Assembly (NCBI GenBank): GCA_028280845.1
Contig: JANQKZ010000035.1
Coordinates: 248,001-312,000, forward strand
Direction: 5' to 3'
DNA length: 64,000 nt
Source of the DNA: Opitutales bacterium
Lineage (GTDB): Bacteria; Verrucomicrobiota; Verrucomicrobiia; Opitutales; JABSRG01
The notes beneath the pieces are model-generated. The model was given only the letters and a program-made list of their open reading frames with translations, had not been told where the DNA came from and did not search any database. This document shows positions 51,989 to 61,024 of the stretch, piece after piece; position 1 is the stretch's first letter, and the number at the start of each line of letters is the position of its first letter. A program made the translations under genes and the position numbers.

Positions 51989-53488
51989 CTAAGTATTGAT
52001 ATTTTCTATCGGGGGAGGCATGGGAAGCGGGCCGGTCCGGGAGGGCCCGGGAGGGAGATCGGGCGCTTTGAATCCGGAGACGAGATCGCTGATTTTTACC
52101 GGAAGTCCGGTTTCAAAGCAGTGGTTTGCCGCAACGCCGACCAGGATAGAGGCGGCTCCCCCACGTTCGTCGGAGGCACGTAAATATTTATCTGCCGGTT
52201 GGTTCGGGAGGAATAAGTCCTCCATCATCAGTTTGTCTCCACCTGCGTGGGGGCCTTCGCTCTTCCAGGGGGTGTGCTCCGTGGGTGAGTCGCGTAAAGG
52301 TAAGGTGCGGGTGGTGACCCCTCCGCGGGCGAGCCCACCCTGGACGGTGCCATCCCCGCTCATGTAAGCCCGTTCCACCACGGTGTGTTCCAACCGGCCC
52401 AAGGTGCCATTAAAAATCGCAATGTAGCCTGACCAGGGACTGAAGGCGTTAAGGGAGTAGGTCAGGGTGATTCCGCTTCGATATGTCACCAGGACATTCA
52501 TTGTGTCCTCGATATCGACTTCAGGCCGCCAGATGCAACGGTCTCGTAAATACCCGTCGTAATATTCATTTTCGAGGTAAAGGGTCTTCAGGTATTCCCT
52601 GGAATTCAAATCCAGGTAAAAATTACAGTCGGCTATTTCCGTACAGGTCAGGCAGCGTTCCTGCTGCCCGGAAAGCCCGAATCGGCGTGCAGTTTTCGGG
52701 GTGTAGAACTCCCGCTTGCCCGTGGCGAAGACCAGCTCCGGAACGTCGCTCAGCCACCAGTTGAGCAAGTCGAAATGGTGGGTGGCTTTGTGGACCATGA
52801 GACCCCCGGAATGCTCTTTGTGGGCATGCCAGCGCCGGAAGTAATCCGCTCCATGCAAGGTGTTGAGCATCCAGCGAAAATCCACGGACAGGACATCCCC
52901 GATTTCCCCGCTCATGAGCAGTTCTTTAACCTGGGTCCGCATGGGGGAATACCGGTAGTTGAAGGTGACCTTGATGTTCCGGCCCGTTCTGGCTTTCGCA
53001 TCCAGGATGCGTTGGCATTTTTCCGCAGTCGTGGTCATCGGTTTTTCCGTGATCACGTCGCAGCCGGATTCCATGGCGCGGATCATGTATTCGTCGTGGG
53101 TGGCGTCCACCGTGGTCACAATGACCGTATCGGGCCGGGTTTCCCTCAACATCCGGGAAAAATCCGATGCCAGGTAGATCGGAGGGACCTTTGCTCCATT
53201 CCTCCGGGAACGGCTCTGGGCCAGCTTTAGACGGCCCTGGTTTACATCACATAGGCCAACGATTTCCGCATGTTCCGGAAACCGGACTTCTATGGCGTCT
53301 TGGAACATGGTTTGACGGATGCCCACCCCCACCATCGCATAGCGCTTGCGCCGGGAGGTATCGGTGATGGTTCCGGCATGGAGCAGGGGAGCGTTTTTCA
53401 GGGTGGCCATTCCCATTCCGGCGGCGGATACGGATTTGACGAATCGACGCCGGTCCAGTTGAGAGCGAAGTGGAGGTGCAGTGTCCAT
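51989..53488 (-). CDS. Gfo/Idh/MocA-family protein with Tat leader
   Basis: About 499 residues from ATG 53488 (MDTAPPLRSQLDRRRFVKSVSAAG, twin-arginine-type leader). 'RYAMVGVGIRQTMFQDAIEVRFPEHAEIVGLCDVN' is the Rossmann region, 'SGCDVITEKPMTTTAEKC' the E-K-P motif, and 'GGLMVHKATHHFDLLNWWLSDVP' replaces the usual D-x-x-x-H with K-x-x-H-H, typical of a large exported subfamily found beside sulfatases. A Cys pair in 'QERCLTCTEIADC' is also family-typical. The role is probably a periplasmic glycosidase-like or redox step with a bound nucleotide. AT-rich palindrome-like sequence lies directly upstream (53499-53518). Confidence 0.9.
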   Translation of the reverse strand: MDTAPPLRSQLDRRRFVKSVSAAGMGMATLKNAPLLHAGTITDTSRRKRYAMVGVGIRQTMFQDAIEVRFPEHAEIVGLCDVNQGRLKLAQSRSRRNGAKVPPIYLASDFSRMLRETRPDTVIVTTVDATHDEYMIRAMESGCDVITEKPMTTTAEKCQRILDAKARTGRNIKVTFNYRYSPMRTQVKELLMSGEIGDVLSVDFRWMLNTLHGADYFRRWHAHKEHSGGLMVHKATHHFDLLNWWLSDVPELVFATGKREFYTPKTARRFGLSGQQERCLTCTEIADCNFYLDLNSREYLKTLYLENEYYDGYLRDRCIWRPEVDIEDTMNVLVTYRSGITLTYSLNAFSPWSGYIAIFNGTLGRLEHTVVERAYMSGDGTVQGGLARGGVTTRTLPLRDSPTEHTPWKSEGPHAGGDKLMMEDLFLPNQPADKYLRASDERGGAASILVGVAANHCFETGLPVKISDLVSGFKAPDLPPGPSRTGPLPMPPPIENINT

Positions 53489-53575
53489 TGAGATAATATA
53501 TTTTGAAATCAAAAAATAATTCTGAGGAAGACAGAATGTCAAAGGTGGAAGCGAACCCCGGATGTCAGGGGGTAA

Positions 53576-55084
53576 TCAGGGGCTGATCCTATGGATGGGG
53601 CCAGGTCGATTAATCCTGAGGGCGCCAGTGGACGCCCCCGGCGGTTCGCGGTATTCGTGATCGGGTATTTTTTGCCCGGTATCGTAGATGACGTTGGTGG
53701 GGGTTGGATCGGTGGGTACGGAATCGCCGGTTTCCTCCTGCCAGCGATCGAGGACAAGGCTAAGGTGTTGGTGGACGCCTTGGATTTTTGGCTCGGGATC
53801 CGCCGCCAATAGATTATTGATCTGAAAGGGATCCGTCTCCACGTTGTAGAGTTCTTCCGCAGGGCGGGGTTGCCTAAAAATTTTGGCCTGGGCGGGGGTG
53901 AGCTCCCCTCGGACATGAAGGCGTTTCAAGGCGTCGGCGCTGGGGTTGTAAAAGGTGTCACTGGCGCCGGGCAGGGGCAGTTCGGGCCAGGCATTGCGGA
54001 CGTAAACGAAATTCTTGAACCGGACCATGCGGACATGCGCCTGGAAGTTATGCCAATTGCGTTCGGCAAACAGGTAATCCCTTACCTTGGCTTTGGGATT
54101 TTTCAGAATGGGGAGCAGGCTGACGCCTTGAACCGTATCCGGCTTGGGGATACCGGCAATTTCCAGAAGGGTGGGGGCGATATCGATCGCGCTGGCCAGG
54201 GATTGGGTTCGGCCGGGGGTCGGAATTCCCTGGGGCCAGTGAAGGATGAGCGGCGTTTTCATCCCATCGTCGTAAACGCTGTTTTTAGAATGGGGAAAGG
54301 GTCGGCCGTTGTCGGAGAGGAATAGAATCAAGGTATCCTCCAGCACTTCCTGTCGTTGCAGCTCCTCGACGACCTTTCCGACATAATAATCCAGTCGAGT
54401 AATCTCATCATAATATCGGGCGAGGTCCTCGCGGGTTTCGGGGGTGTCCGCCAGATAGGGAGGCACCGTGACGTCTTCAGGACGGTTCATCCCGGTAAAA
54501 GCACCGGCATCCCAGATGCGGTGGGCGTCGAAGGAGGCGAGCCAGAGGAAGAAGGGACGGTCCATGGGGCGCTCTCGCAGCAGGTCCAGCCATTGGTTTT
54601 GTCCTCCTGCTCCGGCATGGAGCTCATCCCGAATGAAAATCTTGCTTACATCGAAGGCCAGTCTGGCTGGACCCTGCACGGTCGGGCCGCTCTTGCCGAA
54701 ATGGTTTTTCCCGGCCTGGGCCGTGTGATACCCGATGTCGCGCAACAGTTTGGGAAACAGGGCCAAGCCCTCGGGTAAGGGTCGGTGGAGCTCAGCGGCG
54801 GTGCCGAGGTTATGCGGGTAACGGCCGGTCAGGATGCTGCAGCGGCTGGGACTACAGCTGGAGGCGGTGACGTAAGCATTGTCGAACACCAGTGCATTCG
54901 CCGCCAGACGGTCCAGGTTGGGCGTGCGGATCCCTGGATTCCCGAAACAGCCCAGGTCCTGTGAGCTGATGTCGTCTCCGATAATCAAGACGATGTTGGG
55001 CGGCGGGGACCCGGCCAGGGCGGTGATCCCTTTGAAGAACAAGACGAGGGGAGCGAAGAGGATAAAGGGGACTAAGCGTTTCAT
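53576..55084 (-). CDS. Sulfatase (Cys-type, exported)
   Basis: About 502 residues from ATG 55084 (MKRLVPFILFAPLVLFFKGITALAG, signal peptide); the longer frame to 55189 lacks a signal at its start. Metal site 'NIVLIIGDDISSQDLGCFGNPGIRTPNLDRL', formylglycine motif Cys77 in 'TASSCSPSRCSILTGRYPHNLG', then 'TAQAGKNHFGKSGP' and 'ILFLSDNGRPFPHSKNSVYDDGMKTPLILHW'. This is the heparan N-sulfatase/SGSH-like S1_8-type layout. Periplasmic desulfation of the polysaccharide handled by this locus. It heads the minus-strand set that includes the oxidoreductase and SorAB genes. Confidence 0.94.
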   Translation of the reverse strand: MKRLVPFILFAPLVLFFKGITALAGSPPPNIVLIIGDDISSQDLGCFGNPGIRTPNLDRLAANALVFDNAYVTASSCSPSRCSILTGRYPHNLGTAAELHRPLPEGLALFPKLLRDIGYHTAQAGKNHFGKSGPTVQGPARLAFDVSKIFIRDELHAGAGGQNQWLDLLRERPMDRPFFLWLASFDAHRIWDAGAFTGMNRPEDVTVPPYLADTPETREDLARYYDEITRLDYYVGKVVEELQRQEVLEDTLILFLSDNGRPFPHSKNSVYDDGMKTPLILHWPQGIPTPGRTQSLASAIDIAPTLLEIAGIPKPDTVQGVSLLPILKNPKAKVRDYLFAERNWHNFQAHVRMVRFKNFVYVRNAWPELPLPGASDTFYNPSADALKRLHVRGELTPAQAKIFRQPRPAEELYNVETDPFQINNLLAADPEPKIQGVHQHLSLVLDRWQEETGDSVPTDPTPTNVIYDTGQKIPDHEYREPPGASTGALRINRPGPIHRISP

Positions 55085-55423
55085 GAGATATTGGGAAATA
55101 GCATTCGGGTAGTATGGGGCGTGTTCATGATTGGGTTGCCACCGGAGGGATTGCGAACAGGACGAGTTCGTTCGGTGGACCCACTCCATGGGCTCAAGCA
55201 GGGTGTTGGTCGTGTTCGGGTGCTGGCTTCACATGGGTTTAACCGCCAGGGTGACGCCATAGTGTTCGGCCATAAGTGTCATATCCTCTAATGTGTAGTT
55301 AATGCTTTGGAAATTAACGTTGCCTGTTTATTTTGAAAGAAAAATAATTCAGTACTGTAAACAGGTAAAATGAAACCAGGTTCCCGACTCTCGTGCAGAT
55401 AGAAGTAGGGAAGGTCTAAGATA
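55085..55423. promoter_or_regulatory. Divergent promoter region with box C and an AT palindrome
   Basis: 339 bases between the sulfatase (-) and the Gfo/Idh/MocA gene (+). CCATAAGTGTCATAT at 55270-55284 (plus strand) shares its first nine bases and 13 of 18 overall with AraC boxes A and B. TTATTTT-GAAAGA-AAAATAA at 55328-55347 is a perfect 7-bp inverted repeat with the same 6-nt spacer as the palindrome at 21029. Both face the plus-strand gene. Confidence 0.4.
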
Positions 55424-56899
55424 ATGAGCACATTCAATCGGAGAAATTTTTTAAAACGCATGGGGATGGCAGGGGCTGGATTTGGTGTAACCGGTTTTCC
55501 CCATTTGGTTCAAGGGATGGGGCATGGGGTTAGGGCCAATAGCCTCATCCAGTTGGCGGTGGTCGGTCTGGGAAATAAAGGAGGGGCCCACATCAAGGAC
55601 CTCTTTGAGGAACCTGGGGCGCGGGTGGTCGCGATATGCGATCCCGACCGCGCGCGATTGGAGGAAAATGAAGCGCTGTTCAAGGAACGTGGCCGCGAAG
55701 TAGGATGCTATACCGATTACCAGGAGCTGCTGTCGGACGAGCGAATTGACGGCGTAGTGATTGCCTCGCCCAATCACTGGCATGCCCTCATGGGAATCTG
55801 GGCGTGCCAGGCGGGAAAAGACGTTTATCTCGAAAAGCCCGTCACCCACGATATTTGGGAAGGCCGGCAATTGTTAAAGGCGGCCCGAACCTACAAGCGG
55901 GTGGTGCAAGCCGGGACGCAGAATCGTTCGGACGATGGATTTCGTGCGGCAGCCGAGTATATCCGGGCGGGCAAGCTCGGTCGTATTTTATGGGTGCACG
56001 GAATCTGGTATCAAAAACGCGAATCCCTTGGGCGGGTGGCCGGCCCGCAGGCGATCCCGTCCTCAGTCGATTACGACCTGTGGACCGGGCCCGCGCCCCT
56101 GGAGCCCTTGCGGCGGAGTCGATTGCATTATGACTGGCATTGGGACTGGTCCACCGGAAATGGTGACTTTGGCAACCTGGGGATGCACCAACTGGATGAC
56201 TGTGTTTGGATTCTCCGGAAGACCGGACTCCCTCATCGGTTTTTTTCCGGGGGCGGGCGCGTGTCCTGGGACGACGATGGAGAAACCCCAAACACCCAAT
56301 GGGCTGTCTTTGATTTTGGGGATGTGCCGATGATGGTCGAGGTCCGCAACCTGCCCCACAAAAGAGGGGTGGATTACATGGACAGCCTGCGGGGGGTTCG
56401 AAGAGGGAACGTGATTCATTGTGAAGGGGGGACTTTTATTGGGGGTCGATTCGGCGGAAGGATTTTTGACGCCTCTGGAAAACGGCTGGAGCAATTTCCG
56501 GGGGACGGAGGCGCCACTCACATGGCCAATTGGCTCCAGGCCGTACGCAGTCGGGATGCTTCGACTTTGCGAGCAGAGATTGAAGATGGAATCGGTTCAG
56601 CCAGGCTCTGTCATCTGGCCAACACGGCCTTTCGGTCCGGGTATGGAATGACTCAAAAGGAGTGGATGGCCCAGGCGGAGTTCCATGCTGCGGTCGAGGC
56701 CGCCGGCCGTTCGTTTGGTGAACACCTGGCTCGAAACGGGATGGATCCGACCCAGAGGGCGGTATCATTCAGCCCCTGGATGCATTTTGATGAGGAAAAG
56801 TCCGTCTATGATGGCGGAGATGTGAGCGTGAACCTCATCGCGAATGCTCTGGTCAGGCGGTACTACCGAGAGCCATTTGTGGTACCGGAACTGGTTTGA
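55424..56899 (+). CDS. Gfo/Idh/MocA-family protein with Tat leader
   Basis: 491 residues, leader MSTFNRRNFLKRMGMAGAGFGVTG (twin-arginine type). 'IQLAVVGLGNKGGAHIKDL' Rossmann loop, 'VIASPNHWHALMGIWACQAGKDVYLEKPVTHD' with E-K-P, 'VQAGTQNRSDDGFRAAAEYIRAGKLGRI', 'WTGPAPLEP' and 'FHYDWHWDWSTGNGDFGNLGMHQLDDCVWIL' (R-x-x-W-H-W-x-W-x-x-G family pattern; the G-N-x-G-x-H triad) are typical of the large periplasmic subfamily common in Planctomycetes and Verrucomicrobia, some of which are glycosidases with bound NAD. It stands alone on the plus strand and may share AraC control through box C. Confidence 0.92.
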   Translation: MSTFNRRNFLKRMGMAGAGFGVTGFPHLVQGMGHGVRANSLIQLAVVGLGNKGGAHIKDLFEEPGARVVAICDPDRARLEENEALFKERGREVGCYTDYQELLSDERIDGVVIASPNHWHALMGIWACQAGKDVYLEKPVTHDIWEGRQLLKAARTYKRVVQAGTQNRSDDGFRAAAEYIRAGKLGRILWVHGIWYQKRESLGRVAGPQAIPSSVDYDLWTGPAPLEPLRRSRLHYDWHWDWSTGNGDFGNLGMHQLDDCVWILRKTGLPHRFFSGGGRVSWDDDGETPNTQWAVFDFGDVPMMVEVRNLPHKRGVDYMDSLRGVRRGNVIHCEGGTFIGGRFGGRIFDASGKRLEQFPGDGGATHMANWLQAVRSRDASTLRAEIEDGIGSARLCHLANTAFRSGYGMTQKEWMAQAEFHAAVEAAGRSFGEHLARNGMDPTQRAVSFSPWMHFDEEKSVYDGGDVSVNLIANALVRRYYREPFVVPELV

Positions 56900-56989
56900 G
56901 TTAAGGGCAGGTTCACTCGCAGTGGTATTAAGGTGTAGTTTGCGCAAACCTGACCGGGGTGAGGCACTCCGGCTCCGCCCGTTTTCCCC

Positions 56990-57017
56990 TAGGGCCCGTT
57001 GCTTGCAACGTGGCCGC
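56990..57017 (+). repeat. REP-like palindromic unit, third copy
   Basis: TAGGGCC, CGTTGC-TT-GCAACG, then TGGCCGC. Compared with the unit at 28957-28984 the outer segments are identical and the hairpin arms differ by compensating changes (TCCTGC/GCAGGA versus CGTTGC/GCAACG), good evidence for a conserved stem. It lies between convergent genes. Confidence 0.6.
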
Positions 57018-57044
57018 TATCTCATCATTTCAAGCGAGACAAGA

Positions 57045-57998
57045 CTAGCGTAGGCCCACTTGAGCAAAATCCTCGTAGAGTTTTTCGAGTTTCTTAGGGT
57101 CCGGCGGACCGTCAAAGGCGACGATCCGATACCGTGCGTGGTAGATCCAACCCGGCCGTAAAATAAAGGAACCCTCCACGACTGGCGAAAAAACAAAGTA
57201 AGGCACTTCGGGAGCGACCCGGACGGGCTGGGGATGTCTGAAATTCCGAGGGTGATCCATGACGACTAATCCGGCAGTGGCATCTCCAGTGGGGCCATAA
57301 AGGGCGAACCACCGGGTTTTGACGTGGTTGGCGGATTGAGCGTCCTCATGACCTTCACTGGTAAGCAGGCGCGTCGGTCCCTGGTAGTTTTGGGGGTCTT
57401 CGCGGTTCCAGCCGGCCGAACCGCGAACGGCGAAGCCCCCGTAGTGATAAGGGTGCAGGTAAACTTCCTCGGTCGTGGCAGTTTGTTGTTGTATGGAAAA
57501 ATCAATGACAACGAGTCCATTACTTTCTCTGGCCCGGATCTCCCAGGACTCCGTGATGGCCGGCCCATGCTCCGTGGATACCTGTTCGCGGGTGATGGCA
57601 AACCCGTCATCAAAAATATCGTCGATGGACCGGTGCCGTTGGAAGCCATGGCCCTTTCCTTGATTCCAGAAGTCAACCGTATAGTGTTTGAAAGTGGCTT
57701 GGGTCCAGGCGGAAAAAATCCCATGCTGGTGGGTGTGGCGCCCCCAGGGAAAGGGGTCGAGCACCTCAACCCCTGAGGGGGTGCGCAAGGAAAGGATAAA
57801 TCCCGAGCCCGCGTAAGCCGGATCCAGGTCGGGTGGAGGGGCCAGCGTTTCGGCCTGATAAACCAGGGTGGGCTCGCCCTGCCAGAGGACCCGGATTTGG
57901 CCATCCACTTGGGAAACTTCAATCTCCGGAAAAAGCAAGAGGGGAAAGGAGCAGGCAAGACTAGTGATCCTGAGAAGGAGGTGGTTGATCAATTTCAC
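57045..57998 (-). CDS. DUF6807 (PmoA-like) exported protein
   Basis: 317 residues with an N-terminal signal (LLLRITSLACSFPLLLFPE). The DUF6807 family shows 'YAGSGFILSLRTPSGVEVLDPFPWGRHTHQHGIFSAWTQATF', 'VDFWNQGKGHGFQRH', 'LHPYHYGGFAVRGSAGWNREDPQNYQGPTRLLTSEGHEDAQSANHVKTRWFALYGPTG' and 'VMDHPRNFRHPQPVRVAPEVPYFVFSP'. These proteins are often called methane oxygenase PmoA-like but have no known link to methane; they co-occur with Gfo/Idh/MocA proteins and glycan utilisation genes. It lies downstream of a terminator after the TonB gene, so has weak read-through or its own promoter. Confidence 0.87.
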   Translation of the reverse strand: MKLINHLLLRITSLACSFPLLLFPEIEVSQVDGQIRVLWQGEPTLVYQAETLAPPPDLDPAYAGSGFILSLRTPSGVEVLDPFPWGRHTHQHGIFSAWTQATFKHYTVDFWNQGKGHGFQRHRSIDDIFDDGFAITREQVSTEHGPAITESWEIRARESNGLVVIDFSIQQQTATTEEVYLHPYHYGGFAVRGSAGWNREDPQNYQGPTRLLTSEGHEDAQSANHVKTRWFALYGPTGDATAGLVVMDHPRNFRHPQPVRVAPEVPYFVFSPVVEGSFILRPGWIYHARYRIVAFDGPPDPKKLEKLYEDFAQVGLR

Positions 57999-58011
57999 AG
58001 TTTTCCTGGGA

Positions 58012-58049
58012 ATGAAAAAAATTCCCCCGGGAAGATCCGGGGGAATTTT
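58012..58049 (-). terminator. Strong intrinsic terminator after the TonB receptor gene
   Basis: Read on the minus strand: arm AAAATTCCCCCGG (58049-58037), loop ATCTTC, arm CCGGGGGAATTTT (58030-58018), then further T's to 58014. A 13-bp stem with a 6-nt loop and T-run. It lies between the TonB receptor stop (58097) and the DUF6807 start (57998). Confidence 0.85.
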
Positions 58050-58096
58050 AGTGTTCGCAATTTAGGATTCAGTTAAACCCGGAGCCTGGTTTACCC

Positions 58097-61024
58097 TTAA
58101 AAATCGTAATTAAAGGTTAACCGCCACGCGCGGGGCTCTTGTACGATGTGCCGCCAGACCGCACCGAATTCGTCGTAGCGAATCTCCAGTGGATCGGTAT
58201 TATCGAACACATTGTATACGTTTAACTGGACACTCATCCGGTGGTCATCTTTCCATCCTTGAGGGAAAATGTATCCGCAAAGGAAGTCCGAGCGCCAAAA
58301 ACTGTTCCCGTATATGGGTTCGTTATTGTTGGAGGAGTCAATGCCGGTGAACATTTTACTTTGATACCGGAAGGTGCCGCCAAGATATAAACCCTTCATG
58401 GGCCCTTCACTGAAGGTGTAGCGGGTGACGAAGTTGGTTTTATGTTTGCGGTTACCCTGTTTGCCGATTCCCGAGGTTTCATTCTGTCTGACCACCTCAT
58501 CCTGATAGGTCACAATTTCCTCGGCGATAGTATCTCCGCTTTCGGTGACGATACTCTGGTCGAACTGCGAGAGGTACTGGGTGTTGTTTTGCTCCCATAA
58601 GACCCACTCCGAGAACCGGTTGTCTTCCACCGCGTCGGTATAGGAGTAGCTGAATTGAACACGCCAGTTGGGTACGGGATTGGCCGTGAGTTCGAATTCA
58701 AAGCCATCCGAAGCATGATCGAAGAGGCCGTGGGAGCCGGTATCCGTACGCTCATCATACTCGGCCAGGCTCACCAGGTTTTGCGCGAGGAGGGCATCCA
58801 TGATGCGGGTATTGGCGTTGCGGGCAGCGGAAGGTGAGGTGGTGCTCAGACCTACCGCAGCGGTCTTAAAATAAATCAATTTTGTATAGACTTTCCCGTC
58901 GAGTAAATTGAAACCAATACCATAGTCTTCACCCTGGCCTTCCGGTTTTGGCACTGGACGGGAGTCGCCGGGGACCCCATCCGGCCCCAGCCAGAATCGG
59001 CCTTTGCCCGGGACAGCCAAGTTGTCCGCCCTGTTTACGATAAGGGAAAACTGCGGAGTGACGTGATAGACCAGACCTACAGTTCCGGTCACGCCTTCGT
59101 TTCTTACTTGCGTTCCCTGTTGACCCGGGTCGGCGGAAGCGATGTCGGGCGCGATGTCCCGCAGGCCAGTGACCGGATCGGTCCACCGCGGAAGTTGCGT
59201 CTCTTCGATCGAATCCCAGCGAAGGCCTCCGGCAAATATCAGCTTGTTTTCAAACCAGCTGGCTTGCATCACTCCCATGCCCGCTTGCCTAATGTAGTTA
59301 AAATACCCGGGGTAATTCTGGTTGTAATACAAGGACGATAGGGTGCGCCCCGTCACCGGGTCCGTCACCCCATCGAGGAGATTGATGTCGGCATCTTTTC
59401 CTTGGGGTCCACTGATATGATACGATCCCCAAAGGCCTTCCTGGACATAGTTCCGGCGGGTCACCCGATTGGCGGCATTTCTTGCGTCACCTGGATTGAA
59501 GGCCGGTTCACCTGTGGCGCTGTCCACCCAGTATTCCCGCATCGTGGTCGAGCCGATGAAGCTGTCTTCGTATTCTCCCATGGCCGCGAAACGGTAATTG
59601 CCCCAGACTCCGGCGTCCAGGGCAGTGGTGAAGGTCGCCCGGTAGGTATCCAGGAAATCGTCCCGGACGGTTCGGAACCATTGGGTATCCAGATATAGCC
59701 GGCCCGCGTAGGGATTCGGTGTCCCGTCAAGGTTGAAGAAGTTGGGATCCCCTTTCAAGGCGTTGCCTCCTCTGGGGTCCCGGCTGTCCAAGGTCATGTC
59801 GACGTGGTTCCAGCCCAGCTCCAAGAAAGTATTGGGACCGAACTGATACTCGAACAAGGTTGTGATGATGTGGTAGTCGGTAAATCGCTCCTGGGCGGGA
59901 CCCCCCACATTGATGGAAGCGTCGGTGAACTCAGTATCCAGCGGAATCACTCCTCCGTCAGCGATCCGGCCCTCCCAGCCGGCGGGAATGTTGTTTCCTG
60001 TGGAAAGCTGGCCGCGCATGGAGATCGTCTGGTTGTTGTTGGCGATAAAAGTGACCTCCGGCCGGGATCCGGAAATATTGGTCAGGTTATTTTCCGCTCT
60101 TTCCTCCGCGGTTGGTTCGTCCACAAAAATCTGACGACCGTTCAGGTGCCAGATGAGGAAAGAGTTATCCAGGTTGTAAGCGCGGGGTCGATTGCTGAGA
60201 AAATTCCCTCCTTCAAAATCGACGCGTAGCCCCATCTTTTCGGTCGGCCTCCATCTCGTGGTCAGCAGGACCCGTTGATGCTCATCTTTGGTCCAGTCCC
60301 GGTATTGATTGTCTCTATTATACACCATGACCAGGCGGGTGGCCAATTTATCATCAATAATTGGCTGGTTGATATCCACTGTGCCCCGGTAGGAGCCATA
60401 GCTTCCCACCGAACCGGTGACGGATTGGGTCGAGGCATTCAGAATAGCGGTCTTGGTGTTGACATTAATCGTTCCGCCCGGCGAACCGATGCCGAACAAA
60501 ACCGAATTCGGTCCCCGGGAATCTTCAATGCGCGAGATGAAGGCCGCTTCTGAGGGGATTGCCCGGCCTAGCCAAGGGAAGTAATTCCGGGAAACGGAGG
60601 CGTCCAGACCGCGGACGCGATAAGTCTGGAAATTCTGGAAGGTGGCGTTTTCGTTGATAGCGGCGCGGGCGTCATCGCGGGCAAACTCTGTGTTCACGGA
60701 ATACTGCATCGCTTCCTCGAGCCGAAACGCCCCCAGGTCGGACAAGTATTCTTCCGTGAGCACCGAGATCGTGGCGGACGTGTCCCGAAGGGCGGAGTTC
60801 AGCCGGCTTCCCGCCAGCGTGTTGGTTGCCAGGTAGCCGTTATCTCCTTCAGAAGTAATTTCGAAGGGGCTCAGGGTTTGCACGTCTTCTTCATCTTCAG
60901 ATTCATTTTCTTGGGAGGTTTGGTTTTGGGCGAAAACCAAATTACTCCAGGCCAATAGGCCGAATCCAATCAACAGGATGTGGCGGAAAGAATTCCGCAC
61001 CAATTCCAGATGTGTTTGTTTCAT
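58097..61024 (-). CDS. TonB-dependent receptor (Verrucomicrobial SusC-like)
   Basis: 975-residue outer-membrane receptor, complete. Signal peptide about residues 1-32 (ILLIGFGLLAWSNLVFA). 'EDEEDVQTLSPFEITSEGDNGYLATNTLAGSRLNSALRDTSATISVLTEEYLSDLGAFRLEEAMQYSVN' is the N-terminal plug form specific to Opitutae-like receptors that lack SusD. Plug motifs include 'YRVRGLDASVSRNYFPW' and 'IEDSRGPNSVLFGIGSPGGTINVNTK'. The barrel ends with 'RLTFNYDF', a terminal Phe as needed for BamA-dependent assembly. Substrate is probably an oligosaccharide released by nearby enzymes. It is followed by an intrinsic terminator and the DUF6807 gene. Confidence 0.95.
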   Translation of the reverse strand: MKQTHLELVRNSFRHILLIGFGLLAWSNLVFAQNQTSQENESEDEEDVQTLSPFEITSEGDNGYLATNTLAGSRLNSALRDTSATISVLTEEYLSDLGAFRLEEAMQYSVNTEFARDDARAAINENATFQNFQTYRVRGLDASVSRNYFPWLGRAIPSEAAFISRIEDSRGPNSVLFGIGSPGGTINVNTKTAILNASTQSVTGSVGSYGSYRGTVDINQPIIDDKLATRLVMVYNRDNQYRDWTKDEHQRVLLTTRWRPTEKMGLRVDFEGGNFLSNRPRAYNLDNSFLIWHLNGRQIFVDEPTAEERAENNLTNISGSRPEVTFIANNNQTISMRGQLSTGNNIPAGWEGRIADGGVIPLDTEFTDASINVGGPAQERFTDYHIITTLFEYQFGPNTFLELGWNHVDMTLDSRDPRGGNALKGDPNFFNLDGTPNPYAGRLYLDTQWFRTVRDDFLDTYRATFTTALDAGVWGNYRFAAMGEYEDSFIGSTTMREYWVDSATGEPAFNPGDARNAANRVTRRNYVQEGLWGSYHISGPQGKDADINLLDGVTDPVTGRTLSSLYYNQNYPGYFNYIRQAGMGVMQASWFENKLIFAGGLRWDSIEETQLPRWTDPVTGLRDIAPDIASADPGQQGTQVRNEGVTGTVGLVYHVTPQFSLIVNRADNLAVPGKGRFWLGPDGVPGDSRPVPKPEGQGEDYGIGFNLLDGKVYTKLIYFKTAAVGLSTTSPSAARNANTRIMDALLAQNLVSLAEYDERTDTGSHGLFDHASDGFEFELTANPVPNWRVQFSYSYTDAVEDNRFSEWVLWEQNNTQYLSQFDQSIVTESGDTIAEEIVTYQDEVVRQNETSGIGKQGNRKHKTNFVTRYTFSEGPMKGLYLGGTFRYQSKMFTGIDSSNNNEPIYGNSFWRSDFLCGYIFPQGWKDDHRMSVQLNVYNVFDNTDPLEIRYDEFGAVWRHIVQEPRAWRLTFNYDF

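Noticed and set aside
51059-52183. A 374-codon plus-strand frame opposite the sulfite dehydrogenase and oxidoreductase genes
   Set aside because: It spans two real minus-strand genes and shows Gly/Arg-rich shadow composition with no motif.
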